The notes under the pieces are model-generated. The model did not search any database. It saw nothing but the letters and a program-made list of their open reading frames with translations, and had not been told where the DNA came from. Positions 26,301-34,075 of a DNA stretch of 39,997 bases are shown piece by piece. Location of the stretch: positions 1 to 39,997 of the forward strand of contig CAYPIE010000055.1 of NCBI GenBank assembly GCA_964410665.1, written 5' to 3'. Numbering within the stretch: position 1 is the first letter of the stretch; each line of letters starts with the position of its first letter. The stretch is from CAYPIE01 sp964410665. Lineage in GTDB: Bacteria; Planctomycetota; Planctomycetia; Gemmatales; Gemmataceae. A program made the translations under genes and the position numbers.

Positions 26301-27547
26301 TGAACAGTGGTGCCATCCTGATCCCGGTCCTGCAAAATGACACGGATCCGGATCCCGGAGACACCATCAGCATTGCTGAATTTACCCAACCCACGAACGG
26401 CTCGACTTCGTTGGGGGTGGACAACCAGACGCTTCGCTATGCCCCCGACCCAGGTTTCCGCGGCACCGATAGCTTCCGCTACACCATCACCGATGGTCGC
26501 GGGGGGGTGGATACCGCCTCGGTGACGGTGACGATTACAAACGCTGTGGATCAAAACACAGTGGACCGTTATGGCATAGCGGCTGGGACCGGGGGCAGCT
26601 CGACGGTGACCCTCCGGAATGCGGACCGGCAGAACAGCACTCAGCCAGCATTTGATTCTCCCGTGCCGGGGGGGGTACGAATTGCCGTCGCCGATGTCAA
26701 TAACGATGGCACGCCGGATACCATCGTGGGGACTGGGGCTGGGGTGCCAACTCAGGTACGCGTACTCGACGGGAGGGATGGCTCGGAGCTTTTATCCCCC
26801 ATCGCGCCTTTCGAACCCACCTTCACGGGTGGGGTCTATGTGGCGGCGGGCGACTTTGATGGCGATGGAACGGCCGATATTGTGATTTCTCCGGATCAGG
26901 GAGGTGGGCCGCGCGTGCGGGTGTTCCGGGGCTCCGATCAGTCGGTGTTGGCAGATTTCTTTGGCATCGAAGATCCTGCCTTCCGGGGCGGAGCGCGTCC
27001 TGCGGTTGGCGACCTGAATGGGGATGGAACCACCGATCTGATTGTTGCGGCCGGGTTCTTGGGTGGCCCGCGCATGTCGCTCTGGGATGGAGCCAGCCTT
27101 ACGAGTGGATCCCCGCAAAAACTGATTGGCGACTTCTTTGTCTTCGAGCAGAGCCTGCGCAACGGCGCGTTTGTCACGGCGGGGGATGTGGATGGCGATG
27201 GTCAGGCTGACCTGATTGTGGGGGGTGGGCCAGGTGGCGGTCCGCGGGTCCGCATTTTCAGTGGCGATGTGCTCATGAGTGGCAATTTTGACAGTGCCGA
27301 TCCGAATGCCGCGCAGATTGGTAATTTCTTTGCGGGGGATCCGAGCAATCGGGGTGGGATTCGCTTGGCGGCCAAGGATCTGGACGGCGATGAGCAAGCC
27401 GATCTCGTCACCGCGGCGGGTACCGGAGCGAGTCCGGAGGTGGTGGTCTACCGGGGTTCGGGAATCTCTGCGGAGGGAATCCCGGAGGAATTGGACCGTT
27501 TCACGGCTTTTGCTGCGGACTTCACCGGGGGTGTGTTCGTCGGTTAA
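23396..27547 (+). CDS. Giant cadherin-like/FG-GAP repeat extracellular protein
   Basis: This 1383-residue protein has the planctomycete N-terminus with EPLESR near residue 17 and no clear classic signal peptide, a pattern often seen in large exported proteins of the phylum. A beta-rich region follows, then a cohesin-like domain (about 340-470; LEILDIPSVEVGQTLTVP, VGLTWDPAVF). Then come several cadherin/tandem-Ig-like units with repeated NPPVA.PD.F.V, VLANDLDADDDTLTVE and FTY.I.DG motifs, and the final 330 residues are FG-GAP/VCBS repeats (VNNDGTPD, DFDGDGTADIVI, DLNGDGTTDLIV, DVDGDGQADLIV) with Ca-binding D.DGDG loops. It ends in FTGGVFVG. It probably acts in cell surface adhesion or matrix. 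The upstream extension to 23306 lacks homology. Confidence 0.87.
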   Translation: MRRLPGGRDSVLVNIEPLESRVNPDANFFAIAGNLFTQDWSDPGLITADADWSGVSSLIGFRGAELTTMAGVDPATVLADPGPTATPDVTANQSDPSLFSSGGLVELDGLSDPVVAFRASEAADAPYLLLHLDTSGVTEAKISYQLRDLDASGDAVQPVALQYRIGTSGAFTNVAEGFVADATNAGSDLVTDVSALLPEEALDQSQVQVRILTSNAVGEDELVGIDNLQVEALATLPSISDILDQTITRDMSSGPIAFTVDDLETPAGDLILGVTVDNTILFPGGSIVFGGSGSDRTITLTPAAVQIGTATVNVTVTDSDGDQQTDSFMVEVSSLPNARLEILDIPSVEVGQTLTVPVELAATGSDTISLEGFQVGLTWDPAVFTFVEGSGTPEVLNVATFNGDVAGQLFVVAAGLDAQVITAGSRETLFTFELQVAGDAPTGAQVLNLVPSVPGNPNELVLLTMDGTPPVVLDPEPTDAPTDEVDGVVTILGGNNPPVASPDNFTVGEDSVLTVAAPGVLANDLDADDDTLTVELVTEPGQGILDLEADGSFVYVPGGNFNGTDQFTYRLNDGMTTSGTTTVTITVTPVNDPPVNTLPADPSILEDGEVVFASSNGNVIAVSDPDGDPAVLELEVSLTVAQGDLTLATTTGLTFLEGSGTDDGAMRFTGTINAINTALDGLVYRPIPDGSGEFPLRITSIDRSDEAFPLMDSDLVRITVGAVNDAPVLLLPAEVMTLVDTPLEFSDSDTVSFTDVDAGTSPVAMTLSVSAGSLTMETTSGLSFVEGDGDQDVSMQFTGTVANINVALGTLRYTPPAGFTDEADLTISVDDQGNRGSGGPQTDSGTVSIQVNETGDVNRPPIANPDTFNVDNDPIQNLLPGVLANDRDPDGDPLTIVSVTQPSSGMVMVNPFDPSLIYIPEQGFIGTVTFTYTISDGRGGSADGTVTVGVSDPGNNPPNAANDTLEVRVNSGAILIPVLQNDTDPDPGDTISIAEFTQPTNGSTSLGVDNQTLRYAPDPGFRGTDSFRYTITDGRGGVDTASVTVTITNAVDQNTVDRYGIAAGTGGSSTVTLRNADRQNSTQPAFDSPVPGGVRIAVADVNNDGTPDTIVGTGAGVPTQVRVLDGRDGSELLSPIAPFEPTFTGGVYVAAGDFDGDGTADIVISPDQGGGPRVRVFRGSDQSVLADFFGIEDPAFRGGARPAVGDLNGDGTTDLIVAAGFLGGPRMSLWDGASLTSGSPQKLIGDFFVFEQSLRNGAFVTAGDVDGDGQADLIVGGGPGGGPRVRIFSGDVLMSGNFDSADPNAAQIGNFFAGDPSNRGGIRLAAKDLDGDEQADLVTAAGTGASPEVVVYRGSGISAEGIPEELDRFTAFAADFTGGVFVG

Positions 27548-27577
27548 ACATAATCTAATATACAACTATTTATGTTT
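27546..27577. terminator. Possible bidirectional terminator
   Basis: An AAACATAA...TTATGTTT inverted repeat with a 16-base loop spans the 22 bp gap between the convergent genes ending at 27547 and 27570. It is AT-rich in a GC-rich neighbourhood and could end transcription from both sides, but the stem is weak. Confidence 0.3.
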
Positions 27578-27980
27578 TGTAGGTCGGGACTCTGCTCACC
27601 AGAAACAAGGTGAGCAGGCCCGCTCCGATCAACCCGGGGCCCTCGATGGCGATCCAGTAGCTGGGCAAGCCGGCGTGAATATCGATGGCGAGCAGCATGC
27701 CGCCGAACAGGATGTGAAACCAGCCCCAAGCCACGATCAAGGGACGATAGCGGACTAGATCGCTGGTCAACATCCAGGTCAGCACCCCAAAGAAGCCATA
27801 AAACCCAGCCAACGATCGGGTCAGATAGCCCATGATCGGGGCCTCAGGTAGGCTACCCAGGCCGAGCCAACGGTGCGTCGCATCCATCCAGCTCTCCGGC
27901 AGCAACATGCAGGGGAAAGCCAGGAACAGGATCGACGCACTCACGCGCAGCAGCCAAAATAGCAGTTGCTCGGCGGACAT
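27570..27980 (-). CDS. Small integral membrane protein, unknown function
   Basis: This 136-residue protein has about four hydrophobic helices: near 8-27 (LLFWLLRVSASILFLAFPCM), 50-70 (ending GFFGVLTWML), 80-99 (IVAWGWFHILFGGMLLAID) and 108-128 (AIEGPGLIGAGLLTLFLVS). Trp, Gly and Pro are common. I do not recognise a family with confidence. It lies 76 bp after serS and may be co-transcribed with it. The four-helix shape is like small membrane proteins of unknown role. Confidence 0.7.
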   Translation of the reverse strand: MSAEQLLFWLLRVSASILFLAFPCMLLPESWMDATHRWLGLGSLPEAPIMGYLTRSLAGFYGFFGVLTWMLTSDLVRYRPLIVAWGWFHILFGGMLLAIDIHAGLPSYWIAIEGPGLIGAGLLTLFLVSRVPTYKT

Positions 27981-28056
27981 CTTGAAGGATCCTCAAAGTG
28001 TCGTCCCGGAAGTACGCCTCGACGAGGAAGTCATGGGAAGGTCGACCAGGGCTTTC

Positions 28057-29346
28057 TCACTTTCCGGTAATCCGCTCCTTGCCAACCCAAGGACGTAGCA
28101 CCTCGGGGATCAGCACCGAGCCATCGGCTAGCTGATAGTTCTCGAGGATGGCGACGATGGCTCGGGTCACGGCTACGGCCGTGCCGTTGAGGGTGTGCAC
28201 AAAACGAGTACCCTTCTGCCCGGCGGTCTTGCAACGGATGTCCAACCGCCGCGCTTGGTAGTCGGTGCAGTTGGAGGTGCTGGTGACTTCACCGTAGGCG
28301 CCACCGTCACCGCGGCCGGGCATCCAGGCTTCCAGGTCGTACTTGCGGTAGGCCGGCCCGCCTAGGTCGCCGGTACAGGTGTCGATGACGTGATAGGGCA
28401 GCCCGAGTCCCTGAAAAATCTTTTCTTCCAGGTCGAGCAATTCCTGGTGGATGGCCTCGCTCTGGTCGGGCAGGCAGAAGGCGAACATCTCGACCTTGGT
28501 GAACTGGTGCACCCGGTAGAGCCCACGGGTGTCCCGGCCGGGTGCGCCGGCCTCGGTGCGGAAGCAGTGTGACAGCCCGGCGTATCGTTTGGGCAGTTCG
28601 GCTTCGTCGAGGATGCTCTTGCGGTGCATGCCGCCGAGGGTGATCTCGGCGGTGGCGACCAGGCACAGGTCGCTGTCGGCGATGGTGTAGACCTGCCGGG
28701 TCTCGGGGTTGGGGTCGCGGGGGATGAAGCCGATGCCCTCGAGCACCTCGACCCGGGCCAGGTCCGGGGTGACGATCGGGGTGAAGCCTGCGGCGACTAA
28801 GGTGGTCATGGCGTACTGCACCAGGGCCAACTCGAGCAAGGCCGCCTCGTTTTTCAGGTAGTAGAACTTCTGCCCAGCGACCGAGGCGCCGGCCTCGAAA
28901 TCCACCAGGTCGAGGGCTTCACACAGGTCGACGTGGTCTTTGGCGGTGAAGTCGAAGCGAGTCGGTTCGCCCCAAGTGCGGATGACCTTGTTGTCGGCAT
29001 CGGTCGTACCGACTGGGGCGTCGGGGTGGGTCAGGTTGGGGATGCCCAGGAGCAAGGTGTCACGCTCGGCTTCGATCTGGGTCAGCTGCTGTTGCCGCTG
29101 CGCGACCTGGGCGCGGATCTCCTTGCCTTCGGCAATCAGCTTCTGGCGTTCCTCGGCATCCTTGGCCTTGGCGGTCGACTTGGATACCTCGTTGGAGCGT
29201 TGCTGGAAGGTCTGCACTTCGCCGGTGAGGCGTTTACGCTCATCGTCGAGGGTGACGACTCGATCGACGTCGACATTGACCAGCCGGTTTTTACAGTTGG
29301 ATTTGACCTCGTCGAGGTGGTCCCGCAGGTATGCGATATCCAGCAT
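28057..29346 (-). CDS. serS: Seryl-tRNA synthetase
   Basis: This 429-residue class II enzyme charges tRNA-Ser. The N-terminal arm (about 1-110) is a long antiparallel coiled coil that binds tRNA, ending in QRQQQLTQIEAERDTLLLG. The catalytic domain follows, with PNLTHPDAPVG, motif 2 around CFRTEAGAPGRDTRGLYRVH (the conserved RTEAG and R.H), and motif 3 near the C-terminus (LNGTAVAVTRAIVAILENYQ). The start is placed at 29346, since MLDIAYLRDHLDEVK is the family N-terminus; a longer upstream frame has no homology. It sits 37 bp after a DinB-family gene on the same strand. Confidence 0.96.
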   Translation of the reverse strand: MLDIAYLRDHLDEVKSNCKNRLVNVDVDRVVTLDDERKRLTGEVQTFQQRSNEVSKSTAKAKDAEERQKLIAEGKEIRAQVAQRQQQLTQIEAERDTLLLGIPNLTHPDAPVGTTDADNKVIRTWGEPTRFDFTAKDHVDLCEALDLVDFEAGASVAGQKFYYLKNEAALLELALVQYAMTTLVAAGFTPIVTPDLARVEVLEGIGFIPRDPNPETRQVYTIADSDLCLVATAEITLGGMHRKSILDEAELPKRYAGLSHCFRTEAGAPGRDTRGLYRVHQFTKVEMFAFCLPDQSEAIHQELLDLEEKIFQGLGLPYHVIDTCTGDLGGPAYRKYDLEAWMPGRGDGGAYGEVTSTSNCTDYQARRLDIRCKTAGQKGTRFVHTLNGTAVAVTRAIVAILENYQLADGSVLIPEVLRPWVGKERITGK

Positions 29347-29383
29347 GAGCCGCTTGCATCTCCACGCTTGAGGAATACGGGGG

Positions 29384-29881
29384 TCACCACATCGGGGCTT
29401 GGCCGAGAAGACGCCGCAACAAGCCGATTTGGCCGGCATGGAGCATCTCATGGGCCCCGGACCAGCATAGACACTCGAGTTTGGTTTGGCAGAGCGGGTG
29501 CGACTTCAACGGCGCCTGGGCCAGCTCTGCCTCGCTGAGCTTGGGCAGTTCCACCAGACACTGGGCATAGACACGGTCGAAGGTAGCCCGGATCTCGCTG
29601 ATCGGAAGATTTTGCTCAGGGTCGGCCTGAGCGACTGAGTTACGGCCAAACCGTGTGAGAAAGTCACTCGAGATCCAGGTCTCGTCCGCCGCATCGACAC
29701 CGCGAATGCGTTCCAGGGTGAGGCGATACTGGGCCATGGCCAGGTGGCCGACCTGCCAGGCGACATGGGTGACGCCCTGAGGCATGACGAACCAGTTGGA
29801 CTCGGGGATGGTGTCGAGCAGTTGTTGGGTATAGTCGCGTGCGAAGCGTATCTGGGTGATCGCGGCCTGCAGTGGCGACAT
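29384..29881 (-). CDS. DinB family protein
   Basis: This 165-residue protein is a DinB/YfiT-like four-helix bundle. The expected metal-binding histidines lie in VAWQVGHLAMAQ (second helix) and GAHEMLHAGQIGLLRR (last helix). Members act as metal-dependent thiol S-transferases or maleylpyruvate isomerase-like enzymes, or have unknown roles; the specific reaction here is not predictable. Length and helix order are typical. It precedes serS by 37 bp and may share a transcript with it. Confidence 0.85.
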   Translation of the reverse strand: MSPLQAAITQIRFARDYTQQLLDTIPESNWFVMPQGVTHVAWQVGHLAMAQYRLTLERIRGVDAADETWISSDFLTRFGRNSVAQADPEQNLPISEIRATFDRVYAQCLVELPKLSEAELAQAPLKSHPLCQTKLECLCWSGAHEMLHAGQIGLLRRLLGQAPMW

Positions 29882-29983
29882 AGGTGATTCCTTGCGGGCT
29901 CTTCAGGCGAAGGCCGTTGGTCCTGCGCCGGTGATCTTTCGACTTTCCACTCTCGACTCTCTAGCCGCCTAAAGGGCAGCTTC

Positions 29984-31129
29984 TCAAGCGCGTTTTTCCA
30001 GGGGGACATACTCCAGGTCGTTGGCGCCCACGTAGATCTGCTTGGGCCGGTAGATCCGGTTGTGGATCAGCTGTTCGTTCCAGTGGGCCAGCCAGCCGGC
30101 GGCACGGGCGATGGCGAAGATGGGGGTGAACAAGTCGGTGGGGATGCCCAAGGACTCGTAGACGACTCCCGAGAAGAAATCGACGTTGGGGAAGATCCCT
30201 TTGGAACCGAGGGGTTCCAGAGCCGCTTTCTCCAGGGCCAGGGCGATATCATAGGCGTACGGTCGGGAGCCCTCGGCAAAGACCTGCTCGGCCAGCTCTT
30301 GTAAGACGATGGCGCGGGGGTCTTTGACTTTGTAGACACGGTGGCCCATACCCATAATCTTGGCCTTGGTGGCTAGGGCCTGATCGAGCCAGGCAGGCAC
30401 GTTCTCGACGCTGCCGATCTGCCTGAGGGTCATCAGCGATTCTTCATTGGCACCGCCATGCAGCGGGCCGGCCAGCGTACCGATGGCCGCGGTAATGACG
30501 CAGTAGGGATCGGCCAGGGTCGAGCCGGTCACCCGCGCCGAGAAGGTCGAGGCGTTCATGGTATGCTCGGCATGGAGGATCAAGCAGGCGTCGAGGACCT
30601 TGCGGATCGCCGGGGTCGGCTCGCGGTGGAAGAGCATATAGTAAAAGTTGCCGGCATGATCGAGATCCTCACGTGGCTCGATGGCCTCTTCACCCTTGCG
30701 TAAGCGGGCGAACGCGGCGACGATGGTCGGCATGCTACCCAGGATTCGCAAGGTAGCGTCCCAGTTGGCCTGGAGGTTGGTGACATCCCGGGCGGGATGG
30801 AACATGCCTAGGGCGCTGACACCGGCCTGCAGTGCGTTCATGGGGTGGCCGGTTTCGGGCAGGCATTTGAGCATGTCACGCAGCTTATAATTGATCTTGC
30901 GGCGTTGACGAAGCTCGTGGGAAAACTCGGCCAGTTCGCGCTGGCTGGGCAAGTTGCCCTTGAGGAGCAAAAAGGCGGTTTCTTCGAAGGAGGATTGCTT
31001 GGCCAGGGTCTCCGCGGCGATGCCGCGATACTCCAAGCGGGCGCGCTGGCCGTCAATAAAGCTGATCGTCGACTCCGCCACGGGGACGCCGGCCAGACCA
31101 GGCTCGATTTTCACTGCACTCTCATTCAT
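29984..31129 (-). CDS. Citrate synthase
   Basis: This 381-residue enzyme condenses oxaloacetate with acetyl-CoA, feeding the TCA cycle. The three catalytic residues fit His224 (GPLHGGAN), His263 (GMGHRVY) and Asp317 (NVDFF). LHAEHTMNASTF (185-196) is another conserved block. Size and lack of an N-terminal beta extension place it with the short archaeal/Gram-positive type that also includes 2-methylcitrate synthases; which acyl-CoA it prefers cannot be settled. It appears monocistronic and diverges from the HisA-like gene. Confidence 0.93.
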   Translation of the reverse strand: MNESAVKIEPGLAGVPVAESTISFIDGQRARLEYRGIAAETLAKQSSFEETAFLLLKGNLPSQRELAEFSHELRQRRKINYKLRDMLKCLPETGHPMNALQAGVSALGMFHPARDVTNLQANWDATLRILGSMPTIVAAFARLRKGEEAIEPREDLDHAGNFYYMLFHREPTPAIRKVLDACLILHAEHTMNASTFSARVTGSTLADPYCVITAAIGTLAGPLHGGANEESLMTLRQIGSVENVPAWLDQALATKAKIMGMGHRVYKVKDPRAIVLQELAEQVFAEGSRPYAYDIALALEKAALEPLGSKGIFPNVDFFSGVVYESLGIPTDLFTPIFAIARAAGWLAHWNEQLIHNRIYRPKQIYVGANDLEYVPLEKRA

Positions 31130-31275
31130 GATGGGATCCCGATCGACTGGAAGAGGTCAGGTTGGCTGATCCGCGGTTTCCTGAGCCTGTTCGTGGCGGT
31201 TTGAACTCTTTCGTTTTATCTGGCTGTCTCCGGCCTGGCCAGTTGCAGAACCTGTGTACTGATTGTACCACTGGC

Positions 31276-31983
31276 ATGCGTCTGATTCCTGTGTTGGATA
31301 TTCGCAACCGGCAAGTTGTTCATGCGGTTGCCGGGCAACGGGCTCAGTATCAACCGCTGGTCTCGCGGTTGGTGGCCTCGACCGATCCGCTCCAAGTCGC
31401 TCGGGCGGTATGCGACGTCGTTCAGAGTGATACCATGTATATGGCCGACCTGGATGCGATTGCCCAGGCCCCCGTCGATTATGGTCTCATCGACCGGCTG
31501 CAGGCGGAAATCCCACATCTCTGGCTCGACGCCGGGATTCGTACACTGGTCGATGCCTATGCGATTGCCGCTCATGGTGTATCCGGTCTGGTGGTGGGCC
31601 TCGAGACGGTAGTCAGCGCGGCGGAATTACAGCAGATTGGAGAGCACTTCCCCAGGGAGCGGTTGCTGTTTTCGTTGGATATGCTGGCGGGGAGGTGTCG
31701 TCGTGGAGCGGGTTTTCCAGCGGATCTCCATCCTGAGGCCGCGGTCGAGATGGCGATGGCGGCAGGCTTTCGTCAGATGATTGTCCTTGATCTGGCGAAT
31801 GTCGGTAGACTTGGGGGGATTGCCGGAAGGGAAAGACTGCGACGTCTGTGCGCACGCTGGCCGGAGTGTACTTGGATAGTCGGTGGCGGTATTCGCGACC
31901 AGGCTGACCTCGCCGAATTAGCGGGCTGGGGGATTCGCGCTGCCCTGGTCGCGACCGCGTTGCATACCGGTCAGTTGCCCTGA
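31276..31983 (+). CDS. HisA/HisF-like TIM barrel protein
   Basis: This 235-residue protein is a HisA-like (beta/alpha)8 barrel. MRLIPVLDIRNRQVVHAVAG (1-20) keeps Asp8, the first catalytic acid of HisA. YMADLDAI and WLDAGIRT are next. The second catalytic region, LDLANVGRLGG, differs from the HisA T.I.RDG pattern, and VGGGIRDQADLAEL is the C-terminal phosphate-binding strand. No histidine genes are nearby. HisA-like paralogues occur in planctomycetes and methylotrophs with tetrahydromethanopterin-linked C1 genes, so that role is possible, but no such genes are in this window. The start is placed at the family N-terminus. Confidence 0.8.
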   Translation: MRLIPVLDIRNRQVVHAVAGQRAQYQPLVSRLVASTDPLQVARAVCDVVQSDTMYMADLDAIAQAPVDYGLIDRLQAEIPHLWLDAGIRTLVDAYAIAAHGVSGLVVGLETVVSAAELQQIGEHFPRERLLFSLDMLAGRCRRGAGFPADLHPEAAVEMAMAAGFRQMIVLDLANVGRLGGIAGRERLRRLCARWPECTWIVGGGIRDQADLAELAGWGIRAALVATALHTGQLP

Positions 31984-32216
31984 GGGGCGTAGATGCCTGG
32001 TGGTGCGATGGGCTCGGCGAGCTGACGGCGACGCTTAGCCCAGGAGCGTGGTCGAGCCGGTGGTTGAAGCCCGTCTGGTTCGTGACAGACCAGGGTGTAA
32101 GCTCCGCAGCACGGGCAGGGCCGATGCTCAATTGCTTCTTGCAAATACAGGGAAAAGCCAGCTTCCATGATCCAGGAGCTGCGGCAGCTCTCACACGAAA
32201 TCTTCATATTCACCAT
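31971..32216 (-). CDS. Small zinc-ribbon protein
   Basis: This 81-residue protein carries two Cys pairs: CESC near residue 8 and CPCC near residue 34, separated by SLYLQEAIEHRP, then GAYTLVCHEP. This is the pattern of a zinc ribbon that holds one Zn2+. A basic tail (RPRSWAKRRRQL) could bind nucleic acid or protein. It overlaps the HisA-like gene stop by 13 bp on the other strand. The start at 32216 has AGGA eight bases before it; an internal ATG at 32207 is possible. I see no precise family. Confidence 0.6.
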   Translation of the reverse strand: MVNMKISCESCRSSWIMEAGFSLYLQEAIEHRPCPCCGAYTLVCHEPDGLQPPARPRSWAKRRRQLAEPIAPPGIYAPQGN

Positions 32217-32312
32217 AACACGCATCCTGTAGGTCGATGCTTCGCGGTGGTGGTCATCCATTCACGCCGGTGCTGCAAACGCAGAAAAAACGGTCATCCG
32301 CAAGGGGTGGCA

Positions 32313-33986
32313 TCAGTAGCCGAGGGGTACGGTGATGCCGGGGATGGTTGGGAAGCCACGGTAGTTGTAGCCAACCCAGAAGGCCCATTGACCCATGCGG
32401 AAATTTTGCTCCGTGTAGGTCACAATCCGGCCGAGTTCGACCCGGTCAAAGGCCAGTCGGAAGACCTCCAGGATGGGTCCGGAGGTGGGGCCAATGAACA
32501 CAAAGGTTTGGCCCTGAAACTGGCTTGGTTCGCTGACCGGATTGGGATGCCAGAAGTCATACTGGCTGTGCCGATCGCCAAGCCGCGGCCCGAGAGAATA
32601 CACGGTGGGCTGATCGGCGCAATAGAACGCAACAACCCCCGGCATATTCCATGGCGTCGTGGCCAACACTGGATTCGCAATCCCTTGCTGGGCGAGTTCG
32701 CCCCGAAAACGATCAAGTTCCTGGCCCAAGTATGCCCAGCCCCGTAGGCGTGTGGTGGGGTCAACCTTTCGGATGGGGCACGGGTGAACCAGACTTTGCG
32801 GCGGTGCAAAACGTGCAAGCAGTGGACGAATCGGACTTAGGTCATGCATGAGCAAGGTGGCCGTGGCACTGAAGCCACAGGCGAGAATGACCAGCATCCG
32901 CCAAACCCATCGGGTTGTACCGGTGGAATGCGTTATTCTGTCCCACAGCACTGCCACGGTCAAGATAAATCCACTCAAATAAGCCGTGACCGGCCAGTTC
33001 ATCTGCACCTTGGTTTTCAGACTAAACAGCGCAAAAATCACAAAGGTCGGCACCGACAGCCACCAAAGGTAGCGAATGCCCAACCGGGGCTCCTGGTTGG
33101 GTCGTGGGCGGAAGACCCAGATGGCGCTGACCCAAGCGACAAACCAGCCGCCGAGGAGCATGGCCAGCTGACCGCCCAAATATTCCAGTGGACCATGCCA
33201 GCGCACCAGGCTTTGACTTGAGGATCGCATCAGTCCAGCCTGGTTGCCGACATGGGCGAACGTCACCCATTGATGCTGGGCGTTCCACCATACGATCGGG
33301 AGCCAGGCCAGGTTGCTGATGAGCACCATGCTCCAGAAACCTGGCCGAAACAACTGGCCACGCAGCGAAGGGGTGGCCAGCAAGAACAATCCCACCGAGC
33401 CCAGCCAGAACAACATCGTGTATTTGGCCAGTATTCCCAGCGCTACCAACACCCCGGTGACTGGCCAGGCCCAGGCACGCTGGCCGATGATGGCGTAATG
33501 GCCAAACACACTGGCCCAAACCCATAAACAGGTAAACGGTGCATCGATGGTGATTAATAAGCCACCCAACGAAAATAACGGAATCAAGGTGGCAAAAAAG
33601 ACCACCAGAAAGGCCAGGCGCTCGCAATGAAAGACCTGAACGGTGAGCAGATACAGCCCGACCAGCAGGAGTAGCCCGGACAAAATGGCCGGCATCCGGA
33701 CCGCGATCATGTGGTTGCCGATGAGCGCCTGCGACCAAGGCCCCAACAACTCACAACTGCCGCGGATCAGGTAGGCGACCAAGGGGCCCTTGCTGTAATA
33801 GCTCCAGTCGAGGTGGCGGGACCAGTCCCAATAATGCGCCTCGTCATGAGCCAAATCGGGAGCGGCATCACTAGTCAGATAGGCAATCCGGCCCACACCA
33901 AGTACGACCAGCAGCAGCGCAGTCAGGATGCGCCAGCGTCGCGGTGAGGGAGTTTCCAAAGCGCAAAGGGCGTCTGCCTGGCTCAT
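32313..33986 (-). CDS. Glycosyltransferase 39 / ArnT-like membrane protein
   Basis: This 557-residue protein has about ten membrane helices after a cytoplasmic N-terminus, like GT39 (protein O-mannosyltransferase/ArnT) enzymes that use polyprenyl-phosphate sugars. The catalytic loop motif DLAHDEAHYWDWSRHL, with Asp48/Glu49, lies just after TM1. LLVGLYLLTVQVF and GALLITIDAPF-like helices (here GGLLITIDAPF) follow. A soluble C-terminal region (about 410-557; QELDRFRGELAQQG and TTPWNMPG) would face the periplasm. It may add sugars to proteins, lipid A or envelope polymers; the target is unknown. It follows the Nramp gene by 89 bp. Confidence 0.85.
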   Translation of the reverse strand: MSQADALCALETPSPRRWRILTALLLVVLGVGRIAYLTSDAAPDLAHDEAHYWDWSRHLDWSYYSKGPLVAYLIRGSCELLGPWSQALIGNHMIAVRMPAILSGLLLLVGLYLLTVQVFHCERLAFLVVFFATLIPLFSLGGLLITIDAPFTCLWVWASVFGHYAIIGQRAWAWPVTGVLVALGILAKYTMLFWLGSVGLFLLATPSLRGQLFRPGFWSMVLISNLAWLPIVWWNAQHQWVTFAHVGNQAGLMRSSSQSLVRWHGPLEYLGGQLAMLLGGWFVAWVSAIWVFRPRPNQEPRLGIRYLWWLSVPTFVIFALFSLKTKVQMNWPVTAYLSGFILTVAVLWDRITHSTGTTRWVWRMLVILACGFSATATLLMHDLSPIRPLLARFAPPQSLVHPCPIRKVDPTTRLRGWAYLGQELDRFRGELAQQGIANPVLATTPWNMPGVVAFYCADQPTVYSLGPRLGDRHSQYDFWHPNPVSEPSQFQGQTFVFIGPTSGPILEVFRLAFDRVELGRIVTYTEQNFRMGQWAFWVGYNYRGFPTIPGITVPLGY

Positions 33987-34075
33987 CCGTGGCCTCGTGC
34001 AGTTCGAATCCAATCGCGAGAGACGGTTTTTAGTGGGAATAGGAATCGCAGTCAAGACGGAGCGTAGATGGTGCC

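Noticed and set aside
26792..27565. Minus-strand 257-codon ORF opposite the FG-GAP repeats
   Set aside because: It mirrors the repetitive DGDG coding sequence, and the product is Arg/His/Thr-rich with no homology.
31613..32194. Minus-strand ORF opposite the HisA-like gene
   Set aside because: It is out of frame with two better-supported genes and has low-complexity Pro/Ser/Arg composition.
32282..32300. Possible terminator after the GT39 gene
   Set aside because: There is a T-run on the minus strand, but the stem before it is only three base pairs.
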